From Bacillus licheniformis DSM 13 = ATCC 14580 (GTDB lineage Bacteria; Bacillota; Bacilli; Bacillales; Bacillaceae): a DNA stretch of 64,000 nt. Position numbers and translations under genes: made by a program. The stretch is taken from assembly GCF_000011645.1 (NCBI RefSeq), contig NC_006270.3, positions 2,787,501 to 2,851,500 of the forward strand, read 5' to 3'. Under the pieces are notes generated by a model, which saw only the letters and a list, made by a program, of their open reading frames with translations, did not search any database and was not told the DNA's origin. Shown here piece by piece: positions 15,343 through 23,542 of this stretch. The stretch's first letter is position 1, and each line of letters starts with the position of its first letter.

Positions 15343-16521
15343 GTGATTTATCTTGATTATGCAGCGACGACACCGGCATCAAAAGAAGCCTTGGACGCGT
15401 TTCAAAAACTTAGCACAGACGTATACGGAAATTCGAGCAGTCTGCACGATGCAGGAGGGAAAGCCGAAAACATTTTGCGCTGCTGCCGCCAAAGGATGGC
15501 AGAACTTTTATCCGGAGAAGAAGAAGGCGTTTATTTTACGAGCGGAGGCACCGAAGCCAACTTTTTAGCGATTCACTCCATCTTAAATGGACTTCCCGCC
15601 GGGAAAAAGCGCTTTTTAATGACAGAAATGGAGCATCAGTCGATCCATATTTTGAAACGGCATCTCGAGATGCTGGGATTTGATGTCGACTTGATGAAGC
15701 CGAATGCTTCAGGCATCATTACAACGGATATACTTGAACGGCACCTCCGCCCGGATACGGGTCTGGTTTCGATTCAGCATGCCAATTCAGAAACAGGCGT
15801 CATCCAGCCTCTGGCAAAGCTCTCGGCTTACCTGCATAAGCGGGACGTGCTCTTGCACAGCGACTGCGTACAGACATTTGCCAAGATTCCGGTCCGCATT
15901 GATGAGCTCGGCGCTGATGCCTTATCGGTCTCAAGCCACAAAGTATACGGCCCAAAAGGAGTTGGGGCTGTCTATATTCGGCCGGGTGTAAACTGGAAAC
16001 CCGTCTACCCGGGCACTTTGCATGAAAACGGCTTTAAAAGCGGCACCGTCAATGTCCCTGGAATCGGCGCTTTCATTACCGCTGCAGATTCGACAATAAA
16101 CCGCATGGATGCCGCGCATCTCAAATTCCAGGAGCTGCGCGCAGGTTTTCTGGAAGGAGTAAAAGACCGGAAGCTTCCCGTCTCCCTTGCTGTGCCCGAT
16201 TCGGCAAATTCGCATGTTCTGCCGCATATTATAGGTTGTTTTTTTCATTCCTTTGAAGGACAATATACTATGCTGGAATGTAATCGGAGAGGAATTTGCA
16301 TTTCTACCGGAAGCGCGTGTTCAGCGGGCTATCATGAGCCTTCGAATACGATGAAAGCCCTTTTGATCCCTAGGGAGCTCGCGCTTCAATTCGTCCGGAT
16401 TTCATTCGGATGCGATACGACAAGCGAACATGTTGATAGGCTGTTGGACGTTCTTGAAGATATGATGAATGAGAAAGGAGACCATCGGATTGACAGACGG
16501 ATTAAAACTTACGGGAGCTGA
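15343..16521 (+). CDS. nifS: Cysteine desulfurase NifS (dedicated to NadA)
   Basis: 392 residues, a class V PLP aminotransferase-fold cysteine desulfurase. The N-terminus MIYLDYAATTP, the pyridoxal-lysine motif SSHKVYGPKG and the catalytic-loop cysteine in STGSACSAGYHEPS are all present. It releases sulfur from cysteine. In B. subtilis this NifS is needed for maturation of the NadA cluster, and the gene arrangement here (divergent from nadBCA, in one unit with their repressor) fits. The start is GTG. Its 3' end overlaps the niaR reading frame by 32 nt. Confidence 0.95.
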   Translation: MIYLDYAATTPASKEALDAFQKLSTDVYGNSSSLHDAGGKAENILRCCRQRMAELLSGEEEGVYFTSGGTEANFLAIHSILNGLPAGKKRFLMTEMEHQSIHILKRHLEMLGFDVDLMKPNASGIITTDILERHLRPDTGLVSIQHANSETGVIQPLAKLSAYLHKRDVLLHSDCVQTFAKIPVRIDELGADALSVSSHKVYGPKGVGAVYIRPGVNWKPVYPGTLHENGFKSGTVNVPGIGAFITAADSTINRMDAAHLKFQELRAGFLEGVKDRKLPVSLAVPDSANSHVLPHIIGCFFHSFEGQYTMLECNRRGICISTGSACSAGYHEPSNTMKALLIPRELALQFVRISFGCDTTSEHVDRLLDVLEDMMNEKGDHRIDRRIKTYGS

Positions 16522-17032
16522 GCGGCGCCAGCAGCTGCTGGCTTGGCTGAAGGAGTCAGAGGCTCCGCTTACAGGAAGCGAGCTGGCCAAAAGAGCATCT
16601 GTTTCACGGCAGGTAATAGTACAGGATATTTCTTTATTAAAAGCAAAAAACGAACCGATCATCGCAACAAGCCAAGGGTACATGTATTTGCGGTCAGCCC
16701 TCGGCAAAAAACAGCCGGTTCAGCGGATCATCGCCTGTGACCACGAACCCGAAAAAACGGAAGAAGAGCTGAATCTGATCGTCGACTTTGGCGTAACGGT
16801 GAAAGATGTAACGATTGAACATCCGGTCTACGGAGACTTAACAGCTTCGATCAGGGTCAGCACAAGAAAAGAAGTCGCGGATTTCGTCAAAAAAATCTCT
16901 TCGACAAACGCCGCTTATCTGTCTCAGCTGACAAACGGCATCCATCTCCACACATTGGAGGCAGATGATGAAGAGAAGATCGAACAAGCTTGCGGCGCCC
17001 TGCAAAAAGCGGGCATCCTCATTCCCGAATAA
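16490..17032 (+). CDS. niaR: Niacin-responsive transcriptional repressor NiaR (YrxA)
   Basis: 180 residues, equal to B. subtilis YrxA. An N-terminal winged helix-turn-helix (about 10-60, with GSELAKRASVSRQVIVQDI as the recognition region) is joined to the 3H domain, named for its three conserved histidines (seen in IEHPVYGDL and GIHLHTL). It represses nadBCA and nifS when nicotinate is plentiful. The TTG start at 16490 is chosen because AAGGAG lies about 8 nt upstream and the protein then aligns from TDGLKLTGAERR; the open frame begins at 16469. Overlap with nifS implies coupled translation and autoregulation. Confidence 0.92.
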   Translation: MTDGLKLTGAERRQQLLAWLKESEAPLTGSELAKRASVSRQVIVQDISLLKAKNEPIIATSQGYMYLRSALGKKQPVQRIIACDHEPEKTEEELNLIVDFGVTVKDVTIEHPVYGDLTASIRVSTRKEVADFVKKISSTNAAYLSQLTNGIHLHTLEADDEEKIEQACGALQKAGILIPE

Positions 17033-17036
17033 AAGA

Positions 17037-17078
17037 AAAGGTCCTTTGCCGTTATCAGCGCAAAGGACCTTTCTTTTA
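17037..17078. terminator. Bidirectional terminator between niaR and pheA
   Basis: 13-bp stem AAAGGTCCTTTGC/GCAAAGGACCTTT (17037-17049 with 17060-17072). T-rich runs flank both sides, so it can end niaR (plus) and pheA (minus). Confidence 0.93.
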
Positions 17079-17945
17079 TAGTGTATATGCGTTGTAGGCA
17101 CCGAGCATTTTCACCTTGCAGCCCAAAGCTTCAAGCTCAGCTATTGCACCTGGAATCAGCACGTCATCCAGGGCCATTTCAATATCAATAATGAAGAAAT
17201 AATTGCCGAGACCGGTTTTTGTCGGCCGCGATTCAATTTTAGAAAGATTCAAATTTCTCCAGGCGAAAGCCGACAGCACTTGGTGGAGAGCTCCCGATCT
17301 GTCCGAAGGAAGGGTCACCAGCAAAGTCGTTTTCGGTCTTCCCTTGAGTTGAGGGTTGACCGGAGGGGATGCCTCGCGATCCGGATGAAGCATCACAAAT
17401 CTCGTGTGATTGTATTCATAGTCATGCACATCTCTTTTGACGATGTCTAATCCGTAAGTATCTGCTGCCATTTCATTGGCGATCACGCCGATGTTCTCTT
17501 CCGGATTTTCGCTCACGTATTTTGCAGCTGCTCCGGTGGATGTCGCATATTCAAACGGAATGGAGCGGAACCGGCTGTGCAAAAATTTATGGCATTGCGC
17601 GATGGCATGGGAATGGGAATAAACCTTCTGAATGTCTTCCCAAGCCTCTTTTCTGGTAGGATGCACAAGCAAATGCTGACGGATGGGAGCGGTGATTTCT
17701 CCGACAATATAAAGAGGCTGTTCGTGAATTAAGTAGTCTATTGTCAGATTCACCGATCCTTCAATCGCATTTTCAAGCGGGACGACAGCCAGATCGATCT
17801 CCCCGTTCATCGCCGCATCCATGCAGGCCGGTATCGTGTTAAATGCTTGCTGGTCTGCATCTGAAAAGCAGGAGCAGACGGCAAGGTGCGTAAAAGTTGC
17901 TTCTGGACCTAAATAACCTACTCTCATACTCATGATATATGTCAT
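17076..17945 (-). CDS. pheA: Prephenate dehydratase
   Basis: 289 residues, a monofunctional prephenate dehydratase making phenylpyruvate for phenylalanine. The catalytic domain (about 7-185) begins RVGYLGPEATFTH and holds VPLENAIEGSV, YATSTGAAAKYVSE and the catalytic Thr-Arg in YEYNHTRFVML. The C-terminal ACT domain (about 205-280) has GALHQVLSAFAWRNLNLSKIESRPTK, the ESRP phenylalanine-binding motif. The ATG at 17945 has AAGGG just upstream; ATGs at 17933 and 17927 are alternatives, the last matching the usual MxVGYLGP N-terminus. It follows pheB by 8 nt. Confidence 0.95.
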   Translation of the reverse strand: MTYIMSMRVGYLGPEATFTHLAVCSCFSDADQQAFNTIPACMDAAMNGEIDLAVVPLENAIEGSVNLTIDYLIHEQPLYIVGEITAPIRQHLLVHPTRKEAWEDIQKVYSHSHAIAQCHKFLHSRFRSIPFEYATSTGAAAKYVSENPEENIGVIANEMAADTYGLDIVKRDVHDYEYNHTRFVMLHPDREASPPVNPQLKGRPKTTLLVTLPSDRSGALHQVLSAFAWRNLNLSKIESRPTKTGLGNYFFIIDIEMALDDVLIPGAIAELEALGCKVKMLGAYNAYTL

Positions 17946-17953
17946 TCTCTCCC

Positions 17954-18397
17954 TTAAGCGCCCGAACCTAGTATTTCGACCTTTTCTACGAATTCCAGCT
18001 TTCTTAATTTGTTCATCAGCAAATCGATATTTTCATCCATGCCTCTCGTACTGACAGAGAGCGTGACATTCGCTCTTCCTTGAAGAGGGATGGTCTGGTG
18101 GATCGACAGCACATTGCAGCCCGATTCAGCTACCACTTGCAGCAGATGGGACAGCGTTCCTGAGCGGTCCTCCAAATGAAAAAAAAGCGTGATAATCTGT
18201 TCCTTGACCATCGTATAAAAAGGAAAAACCGCATCTCTGTACTTATAAAAAGCGCTTCGGCTCAAATCTACCTTTTGTACGGCTTCAGCTACAGATTCCG
18301 CTTTTTTCCGCTCAATCAGCTTTTTGACCTCAAGTGTTTTCCGCATTGCCTCCGGCAGCACGTCTTCCCTGACAAGATAAAAGGTCTCCTCTTTCAC
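17954..18397 (-). CDS. pheB: ACT-domain protein PheB
   Basis: 147 residues. An N-terminal helical segment ([19 protein letters not shown], then a helix-turn-helix-like [18 protein letters not shown]) is followed by a C-terminal ACT domain (about 70-143) with [20 protein letters not shown]. subtilis PheB was once described as chorismate mutase; its present annotation is an ACT-domain regulator-like protein paired with PheA. It sits between obg and pheA, with a hairpin in the 113-nt gap to obg. Confidence 0.93.
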
Positions 18398-18470
18398 AGA
18401 CTTTTCTCTCCTTTTAAAAACCCTGATTCCTTTACATTGATCCTGCGAAAGGAAGGGCGTTCCTTTCAGC

Positions 18471-18504
18471 TAAAAGTCGGAGAGCTTGCTTGGCAAACTC
18501 TCCG
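18471..18504 (-). terminator. Terminator/attenuator hairpin between obg and pheB
   Basis: Minus-strand CGGAGAG(t)TTGC/GCAA(g)CTCTCCG with a 3-nt loop, followed by ACTTTTAG. The stem is strong and the T-run weak, so partial readthrough into pheB-pheA is plausible. Confidence 0.6.
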
Positions 18505-18510
18505 GTATGA

Positions 18511-19797
18511 TCAGTCGATAAATTCAAATTCAAATTCGAGAAGACGGATCGTATCCCCGTCTTTTGCACCGCGGGCCCGAAGCGCATCATCGACGCCCAT
18601 TCCGCGAAGCTGTCTGGCAAAACGCTTAACAGACTCATCTCTTGAAAAGTCCGTCATTTTAAATAAGCGTTCAAGCTTGGCTCCGCTGAGCACGAAGGTG
18701 CCGTCAGGATCACGGCTGATCTCAAACGGCGCTTCCTCATCCTCAAGCTTATACATGACTCTGTTTTCAGCCATGTCTTCTTCGTCGTAGAGCGGGAATT
18801 CCGGCGTCGTTTCCAAACGGTCGGCAATTTCAAACAGCAGATCCCTCAAGCCTTGTCTGGTCACCGCGCTGATTGGAAAAACAGGATAATCATCTGTGAG
18901 CTTTTCTTTGAAAGCCTTCAGATTTTCTTCCGCATCCGGCATATCCATTTTATTGGCGACAATAATTTGAGGACGTTCTGTCAGCCTGAGATTATACTGT
19001 TCAAGCTCTTTATTAATGGTCACATAATCTTCATACGGGTCGCGCCCTTCAAGACCCGACATGTCAATAACGTGCACGATGACGCGCGTTCTTTCGATAT
19101 GCCTGAGGAATTGGTGTCCGAGGCCAACTCCTTCGTGCGCCCCCTCAATCAGTCCCGGAAGATCCGCCATTACAAAGCTGCGGCCGTCTTCCGTTTCGAC
19201 CATTCCGAGATTCGGGTTCAGCGTTGTAAAGTGGTAATCGGCAATTTTCGGCTTGGCCGAAGACACGACAGACAGGAGCGTTGATTTTCCGACGCTTGGG
19301 AAGCCGACAAGACCGACATCTGCCAAAACTTTCAGCTCGAGAACAATATAGCGCTCCTTGCCGGGTTCGCCGTTTTCAGAAAGCTGCGGCGCCGGGTTGG
19401 CAGGCGTCGCAAAACGTGTATTGCCCCGTCCGCCGCGTCCCCCTTTTGCGATGACGGCTTCCTGTCCGTGCTCCGTTAAATCAGCGATGACCTGTTTTGT
19501 ATCATCGTCAATGACAACCGTGCCGGGCGGGACTTTCACAACCATGTCTTCGGCATTTCGGCCGTGCTGGTTTTTAGACATGCCGTGTTCTCCGCGCGCT
19601 GCCTTAAAATGTCTTTGATATCTAAAATCCATCAGCGTGCTGAGACCTTCGTCAACTTTGAAAACGACGTCTCCGCCTTTTCCGCCGTCACCTCCGGCAG
19701 GGCCTCCTTTTGGCACATATTTTTCGCGGCGGAAAGCAACCATACCGTTGCCTCCGTCTCCGCCTTTTACGTATATTTTCACCTGATCAACAAACAT
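18511..19797 (-). CDS. obg: Obg GTPase (ribosome assembly, stress and sporulation)
   Basis: 428 residues, identical in length to B. subtilis Obg. The glycine-rich Obg fold (about 1-158: KGGDGGNGMVAFRREKYVPKGGP) leads to a GTPase domain with the P-loop GFPSVGKST near 165, switch region FTTLNPNLG, DLPGLIEGAHEG and NKMDMPD, and the C-terminal OCT domain from about 350. Obg acts on the 50S subunit and is needed for Spo0A activation and sigma-B control. The ATG at 19795-19797 with GGAGG upstream is used; the longer frame to 19857 is not. It follows spo0B, its usual partner gene. Confidence 0.97.
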   Translation of the reverse strand: MFVDQVKIYVKGGDGGNGMVAFRREKYVPKGGPAGGDGGKGGDVVFKVDEGLSTLMDFRYQRHFKAARGEHGMSKNQHGRNAEDMVVKVPPGTVVIDDDTKQVIADLTEHGQEAVIAKGGRGGRGNTRFATPANPAPQLSENGEPGKERYIVLELKVLADVGLVGFPSVGKSTLLSVVSSAKPKIADYHFTTLNPNLGMVETEDGRSFVMADLPGLIEGAHEGVGLGHQFLRHIERTRVIVHVIDMSGLEGRDPYEDYVTINKELEQYNLRLTERPQIIVANKMDMPDAEENLKAFKEKLTDDYPVFPISAVTRQGLRDLLFEIADRLETTPEFPLYDEEDMAENRVMYKLEDEEAPFEISRDPDGTFVLSGAKLERLFKMTDFSRDESVKRFARQLRGMGVDDALRARGAKDGDTIRLLEFEFEFID

Positions 19798-19829
19798 AAT
19801 GTCCTCCGTTCTATTCCTAAAAAACCGCT

Positions 19830-20408
19830 TTACTTGATATGAATTTCGGCGATGCACTCACGGTCTGTTACATCAAACCGCTTGATTTCATAAAAGTCGG
19901 CCAGTGAATGATGAAAGTCTTTGATACCGGTCAGCTTTGTGAATACGCCGTGGAAATCGAGAAAGATGACGAGGCGGTCGTCCGGACCGTCCGTCTGCAG
20001 CGTGATCGTCAGATGATTGTCGCTGCCTTTCAAAACGGCATCGTCAAAAATCCCAAACAGCTTTCTGATGAGAACGACGAGCCTTTCTTCATAAGCTGAC
20101 AAATCCTTGACTTGACCGATCACCTCATATTCAAGCGTCAGCGAATGGGCCATCCAGTTAAATGTAAGCAGCTCATACGCCGCGCGCGGGATTCTAAGGT
20201 TTGAAAGCTTTGATTCATGCTGAGCTTCGATGACCACTTCATCGATAATTTCAAATACGCGGTCATACTTTTTTAATGTTAAGTTTCCTTTAATCAATTG
20301 CAGTTTATTCATCCAGTCGTGCCTTGAGTGGCTGAGCAGATGGATAAGCTCATGGGTCAAAGCCTTATCGTCCATATTCTTTTCTCGTTTTTTCGAAGTT
20401 TCTTCCAT
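19830..20408 (-). CDS. spo0B: Sporulation phosphotransferase Spo0B
   Basis: 192 residues, the same length as in B. subtilis. Spo0B passes phosphate from Spo0F to Spo0A in the sporulation phosphorelay. The phosphorylated histidine is His30 in the helical hairpin HSRHDWMNKLQLIKGNL; the C-terminal half is a degenerate histidine-kinase ATPase-like domain. The N-terminal 15 residues are variable and charged. It precedes obg by 32 nt on the same strand and lies about 225 nt downstream of rpmA, with the ribosomal-gene terminator between them. Confidence 0.96.
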   Translation of the reverse strand: MEETSKKREKNMDDKALTHELIHLLSHSRHDWMNKLQLIKGNLTLKKYDRVFEIIDEVVIEAQHESKLSNLRIPRAAYELLTFNWMAHSLTLEYEVIGQVKDLSAYEERLVVLIRKLFGIFDDAVLKGSDNHLTITLQTDGPDDRLVIFLDFHGVFTKLTGIKDFHHSLADFYEIKRFDVTDRECIAEIHIK

Positions 20409-20596
20409 TTTGGCACTCCCAATCGTTTGGTCTCTCTTTTAGGAGTCTGATTCAGTTTGTACTTTGAATTATAACAGAGAAGGCAGTATAAATGAAACAC
20501 GTTTATATACTTTAACGAAGCAGAATCAGAGCGGAAACCCGGCCTTATTTAGGCGTCGGGAAGGTGTTTTAAGCAAGTCATGGTGCTGAATGTAAA

Positions 20597-20623
20597 AAAC
20601 TCCGGTCAGAACGACCGGAGTTT
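20597..20623 (-). terminator. Terminator of the rplU-prp-rpmA operon
   Basis: Minus-strand AAACTCCGGTC/GACCGGAGTTT with a 5-nt loop followed by TTTTTTAC. Confidence 0.93.
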
Positions 20624-20633
20624 CGTTTAAAGG

Positions 20634-20915
20634 TTAGGCTACAGGATATACGCTCACTTTTTTGCGGTTACGGCCGAAACGTTCGAATTTAACAGTTCCG
20701 TCGACTTTTGCATATAGAGTGTCATCTCCGCCGCGCCCAACGTTTTCACCTGGATAGATTTTTGTTCCGCGCTGACGATAAAGGATTGAACCGCCAGATA
20801 CGAATTGACCGTCTGCACGTTTAGCACCTAGGCGCTTCGCCTCAGAGTCACGTCCGTTTTTCGTTGAACCTACTCCTTTTTTAGATGCAAAAAACTGAAG
20901 ATCTAATCTTAGCAT
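20634..20915 (-). CDS. rpmA: 50S ribosomal protein L27
   Basis: 93 residues. L27 reaches the peptidyl transferase centre with its N-terminus. This copy has the Firmicutes N-terminal extension MLRLDLQFFA before SKKGVGSTKNGRDSEAKRLG; the extension is removed after the FFA by the protease Prp, whose gene is directly upstream. The ATG at 20913-20915 has GGAGGTGAG about 7 nt upstream; an in-frame GTG three codons earlier overlaps that site and is rejected. It is the last gene of the rplU-prp-rpmA operon. Confidence 0.98.
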   Translation of the reverse strand: MLRLDLQFFASKKGVGSTKNGRDSEAKRLGAKRADGQFVSGGSILYRQRGTKIYPGENVGRGGDDTLYAKVDGTVKFERFGRNRKKVSVYPVA

Positions 20916-20927
20916 GTAGCTCACCTC

Positions 20928-21269
20928 CTATATTTTGTTCGTCGTTACTTTTAAGTAACCTTTGTAGTCTCGTTCGATCGTGTCAAGGGAGACGATCATG
21001 CCTTCGAGAAGGAGCTGCGCCTTTTCAAAAGCCTCACGATCCGTACCGTCCGGGAAGCGGAAAGATAAAAACCCCCCGTCTTCCCCGAGGTCAATGACCG
21101 GCTCAATGCCCGTCAGCTTCATTACGGCATTGACGGCTCCAAAGGCGACCGCCGACGCCCCTGCGCAAACGAGATCCTGACCATGTTCAGCAAAATTCGC
21201 ATGTCCCGACATTTCAAAGCCCAAGATGTCTTTGTTCGATCGGGATCTTGTAATCTTTGCATGAATCAT
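20928..21269 (-). CDS. ysxB: Prp, cysteine protease that trims ribosomal protein L27
   Basis: 113 residues, family PF04327. The catalytic pair is visible: His in FEMSGHANFAEHGQDLVC and Cys in the following LVCAGASAVAFG. In Firmicutes Prp removes the N-terminal extension of L27, an essential step for ribosome function. The ATG at 21267-21269 gives the family N-terminus MIHAKITR; an in-frame GTG lies three codons upstream. It lies between rplU and rpmA with gaps of 12 nt each, so enzyme and substrate are made from one transcript. Confidence 0.95.
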   Translation of the reverse strand: MIHAKITRSRSNKDILGFEMSGHANFAEHGQDLVCAGASAVAFGAVNAVMKLTGIEPVIDLGEDGGFLSFRFPDGTDREAFEKAQLLLEGMIVSLDTIERDYKGYLKVTTNKI

Positions 21270-21281
21270 ATCATACACGCC

Positions 21282-21590
21282 TTAAGCGTTGATTTTTTCG
21301 ATAACAACTTTAGTGTAAGGTTGACGATGACCTTGTTTTTTGTGTTGGTTTTTCTTCGGCTTGTACTTAAATACGGTAATTTTTTTAGCGCGGCCTTGTT
21401 TTTCAACTTTGCCTGTTACCGTAGCACCTTCAACCGTAGGGCTGCCAACTTTAACATTTTCACCGCCGACAAACAATACGTTGTCAAAAGTAACTGTTTC
21501 GCCGGCTTCAGCAGCAAGCTTTTCGACGTATACAGTTTGGCCTTCTTCAACTTTGATTTGTTTTCCGCCTGTTTGAATAATTGCGTACAT
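21282..21590 (-). CDS. rplU: 50S ribosomal protein L21
   Basis: 102 residues, the normal L21 length, with MYAIIQTGGKQIKVEEGQ at the N-terminus and the C-terminal signature FKYKPKKNQHKKQGHRQPYT. It binds 23S rRNA in the 50S subunit next to L20. It is the first gene of the operon; its 5' leader carries the structured L21 leader motif, the likely point of autogenous control. Confidence 0.98.
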   Translation of the reverse strand: MYAIIQTGGKQIKVEEGQTVYVEKLAAEAGETVTFDNVLFVGGENVKVGSPTVEGATVTGKVEKQGRAKKITVFKYKPKKNQHKKQGHRQPYTKVVIEKINA

Positions 21591-21596
21591 CTCTGC

Positions 21597-21695
21597 ACCT
21601 CCTAATAAACTAAGACTCGCCAGTCACAGGGGGCTAAGAAAGCACTTAACGCCTGTGCTGAGCGGTTGTAGCACGGGTGCTACATCCATAACATT
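21597..21695 (-). promoter_or_regulatory. Ribosomal L21 leader RNA
   Basis: The 5' untranslated region of rplU contains the perfect hairpin GTAGCAC-CC-GTGCTAC (21668-21683) followed by further pairing arms rich in GC in an otherwise AT-rich gap. This matches the position and look of the Firmicutes L21 leader (Rfam L21_leader), thought to mediate ribosomal-protein feedback. The assignment rests on position and visible pairing, not a covariance search. Confidence 0.72.
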
Positions 21696-21746
21696 AAAAA
21701 ATATACCAGAAAAGAGCCCGAGTGTCAATGTCTTTTAGAAGGATGG

Positions 21747-22613
21747 TCAATAAACCAGAAGCAGATCTTCCATTGAGGAAGTCGTGCGCTTGTCTGTAAA
21801 ATAAGCGTGGAGAACTTCATTTTCATCCAGCTGGCTCAGTTTTTGTCCGTCCTTCTCAATAATGATCGGGTGTTTGCAGCCCCTTTTAAACATGAGCATG
21901 ACCTCATAAATCTGCTGTTCGGCGCACACCGTGATCGGTGCGAGTCGCCGCACTTCCCTCTCATTTCCATAGTAGCGCTCAAGCAAAAAACGGATATGGG
22001 CGTAATGCCGATTGCGATATTCCTGGTAAAGGGATGCAGCCAAAAATACGAGAAGCACCCAAGCGCTCAGCTGCGACGGGGAGACCAGCAGAGTCGCCGC
22101 GATTAGAACAGCGCAGCAAAAGCACGATACAGCCAGCATCATCCGCTGCGCTTTCTGATACGGAAGGTGTTTTGAAAACAGCAGAAACAGCAGCTTCCCG
22201 CCGTCAAGCGGCCAAATAGGAAACAGATTTATCAAGAGGATGGTCAGATTGTAAAAAGTAAACGTTTCAAATATATGAGGGCTGATGAGCGAATTGACCG
22301 CCAAAAGCCAGGCTGCAAATTGAAGCCAAATGTGCTGAACAGGCCCCGCGGCGATGACGGCAAGCTCTTCCTTTAACGGTCTGTTGCCGTGTTCATCGAC
22401 TTCCAGCGTTCCTCCAAAAGGCAGCAGGAAAATGCCTTTAATTCTCCATGAAAAATAAACGGCAGCAGCAGCGTGGCCAAGCTCGTGGATCAAAATAATG
22501 ATCATTAAACAAAACAGCGCTTTAATATGTCCTGTCATGATACCGATCGCCATGACAAGCCACAGCAGCGGATGAATGTGAAGCTTGGTGAAGAGCTCCG
22601 TCCATTTACTCAA
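21747..22613 (-). CDS. spoIVFB: SpoIVFB intramembrane metalloprotease (pro-sigma-K processing)
   Basis: 288 residues, a site-2-protease family enzyme in the mother-cell membrane around the forespore that cleaves pro-sigma-K. The zinc motif HELGH is in IILIHELGHAAAA (about residue 44), and the third ligand motif is in NLFPIWPLDGGKL (about 135). Several hydrophobic segments fill the first 200 residues; the soluble C-terminal part is a CBS-like domain (TVCAEQQIYEVMLMFKRG) that senses the mother cell. Its start overlaps spoIVFA by 8 nt, consistent with the inhibitor and protease being made together. Confidence 0.96.
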   Translation of the reverse strand: MSKWTELFTKLHIHPLLWLVMAIGIMTGHIKALFCLMIIILIHELGHAAAAVYFSWRIKGIFLLPFGGTLEVDEHGNRPLKEELAVIAAGPVQHIWLQFAAWLLAVNSLISPHIFETFTFYNLTILLINLFPIWPLDGGKLLFLLFSKHLPYQKAQRMMLAVSCFCCAVLIAATLLVSPSQLSAWVLLVFLAASLYQEYRNRHYAHIRFLLERYYGNEREVRRLAPITVCAEQQIYEVMLMFKRGCKHPIIIEKDGQKLSQLDENEVLHAYFTDKRTTSSMEDLLLVY

Positions 22614-23397
22614 ATGTGATCACCTGTATCGGATCAACAAATTCCTCTCCTTGTTTGATCGCAAAGTAATAGATGCCTTTTTGATTTTTATCCTGCTCAA
22701 TCGTTCCGAGCTTCGTTCCTTTATCTATATAATCGTATAAAGCGACATCCGCTTTTTTCAGCTGGCCGTAGTAGGTATAGCTGTTGTCCGCATGCTGCAA
22801 GACCACCGTCAGGCCTGTTTCCGGATTTTTGTCCACTTCAATGACATAGCCTTCCTTCATGCTGCGGATCGTTTCGTCTTCTGTTTCTACCTTAATGCCC
22901 TGCCCTGAGAATTTCTCCTGAACCTTTCCTACGGCAGGTACAGCGAGATCCTGATTCACCTCGACCTGGCCGGACGGTTTGGCGCCTTTCGGCTGAAAGA
23001 ATGCGAGGGGATCGCCGAACTTGGATTCATACCAATTCTGGAGGGCCGCAAATTGGAACTCTTCAGTAAACACCTGGCTGATAACCGGTTTGATTTGGTT
23101 TGCGGGTTCAAACTGGCCTTTGTAGGCAATGGCGGACACAAGAACAAGGCATGCCGACAGAAGACATTTCAAGATGAGCGCATCCGCCTTGACAAGCGGG
23201 TGCTTCCCGTTTATCAGCAGGGAACTTCCTTCAGGCGGAGGGAAGTCTCCTCCTTTTTCATCTTCCGAAAAGGCTGTCCATGCAGGCGGCTTGAGCGGCC
23301 GCTTTTTGCCGTCTGATGAAAAGGGCTGTTTGTCCGGTGTTTTCCGCTTTCTTTTCCTGGCCATTCTTTTTCGAATCTCATCTGCTCTATGACTCAT
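22606..23397 (-). CDS. spoIVFA: SpoIVFA, inhibitor and scaffold of SpoIVFB
   Basis: 263 residues. A basic N-terminal cytoplasmic segment (MSHRADEIRKRMARKRKRK), one membrane span near residues 75-92 (LKCLLSACLVLVSAIAYKG), and a C-terminal peptidase-M23-like domain (about 165-260) facing the intermembrane space, which lacks the usual catalytic residues. It holds SpoIVFB inactive with BofA until cleaved by SpoIVB. The second ATG (23395-23397) is preferred; the first (23404-23406) overlaps the ribosome site. A sigma-E-like promoter lies about 35 nt upstream. Confidence 0.94.
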   Translation of the reverse strand: MSHRADEIRKRMARKRKRKTPDKQPFSSDGKKRPLKPPAWTAFSEDEKGGDFPPPEGSSLLINGKHPLVKADALILKCLLSACLVLVSAIAYKGQFEPANQIKPVISQVFTEEFQFAALQNWYESKFGDPLAFFQPKGAKPSGQVEVNQDLAVPAVGKVQEKFSGQGIKVETEDETIRSMKEGYVIEVDKNPETGLTVVLQHADNSYTYYGQLKKADVALYDYIDKGTKLGTIEQDKNQKGIYYFAIKQGEEFVDPIQVITFE

Positions 23398-23432
23398 AAC
23401 CCTCATCCTTTACATTCAGGTTCGTTTGTTCA

Positions 23433-23461
23433 ATGATATGCCTTGTCCCAGGGAATTATGA
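23433..23461 (-). promoter_or_regulatory. Candidate sigma-E promoter for spoIVFA-spoIVFB
   Basis: Minus-strand TCATAATT (23454-23461), 13-nt gap, CATATCAT (23433-23440), a fair match to sigma-E (KMATATT and CATACANT). The operon is known to be sigma-E-dependent in B. subtilis. Confidence 0.52.
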
Positions 23462-23468
23462 CGGAACA

Positions 23469-23498
23469 TTGACATAAAACTAAAAGGTTTCATATAAT
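23469..23498 (+). promoter_or_regulatory. Strong sigma-A promoter of the SRPBCC-ArsR pair
   Basis: Perfect consensus hexamers: TTGACA (23469-23474), 18-nt spacer, TATAAT (23493-23498). A near-perfect promoter like this usually goes with a repressor, here the downstream ArsR gene. Confidence 0.85.
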
Positions 23499-23500
23499 AG

Positions 23501-23524
23501 AAAGGAAACCATTTGGTTTTACTT
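23501..23524 (+). promoter_or_regulatory. Candidate ArsR operator just after the promoter
   Basis: AAACCA-TT-TGGTTT (23506-23519), flanked by AAAG and CTTT as an outer imperfect pair. It starts about 8 nt after the -10 hexamer, covering the likely transcription start. Binding by the co-encoded ArsR protein is inference. Confidence 0.55.
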
Positions 23525-23542
23525 TTTTCTAGGAGGTCTATT

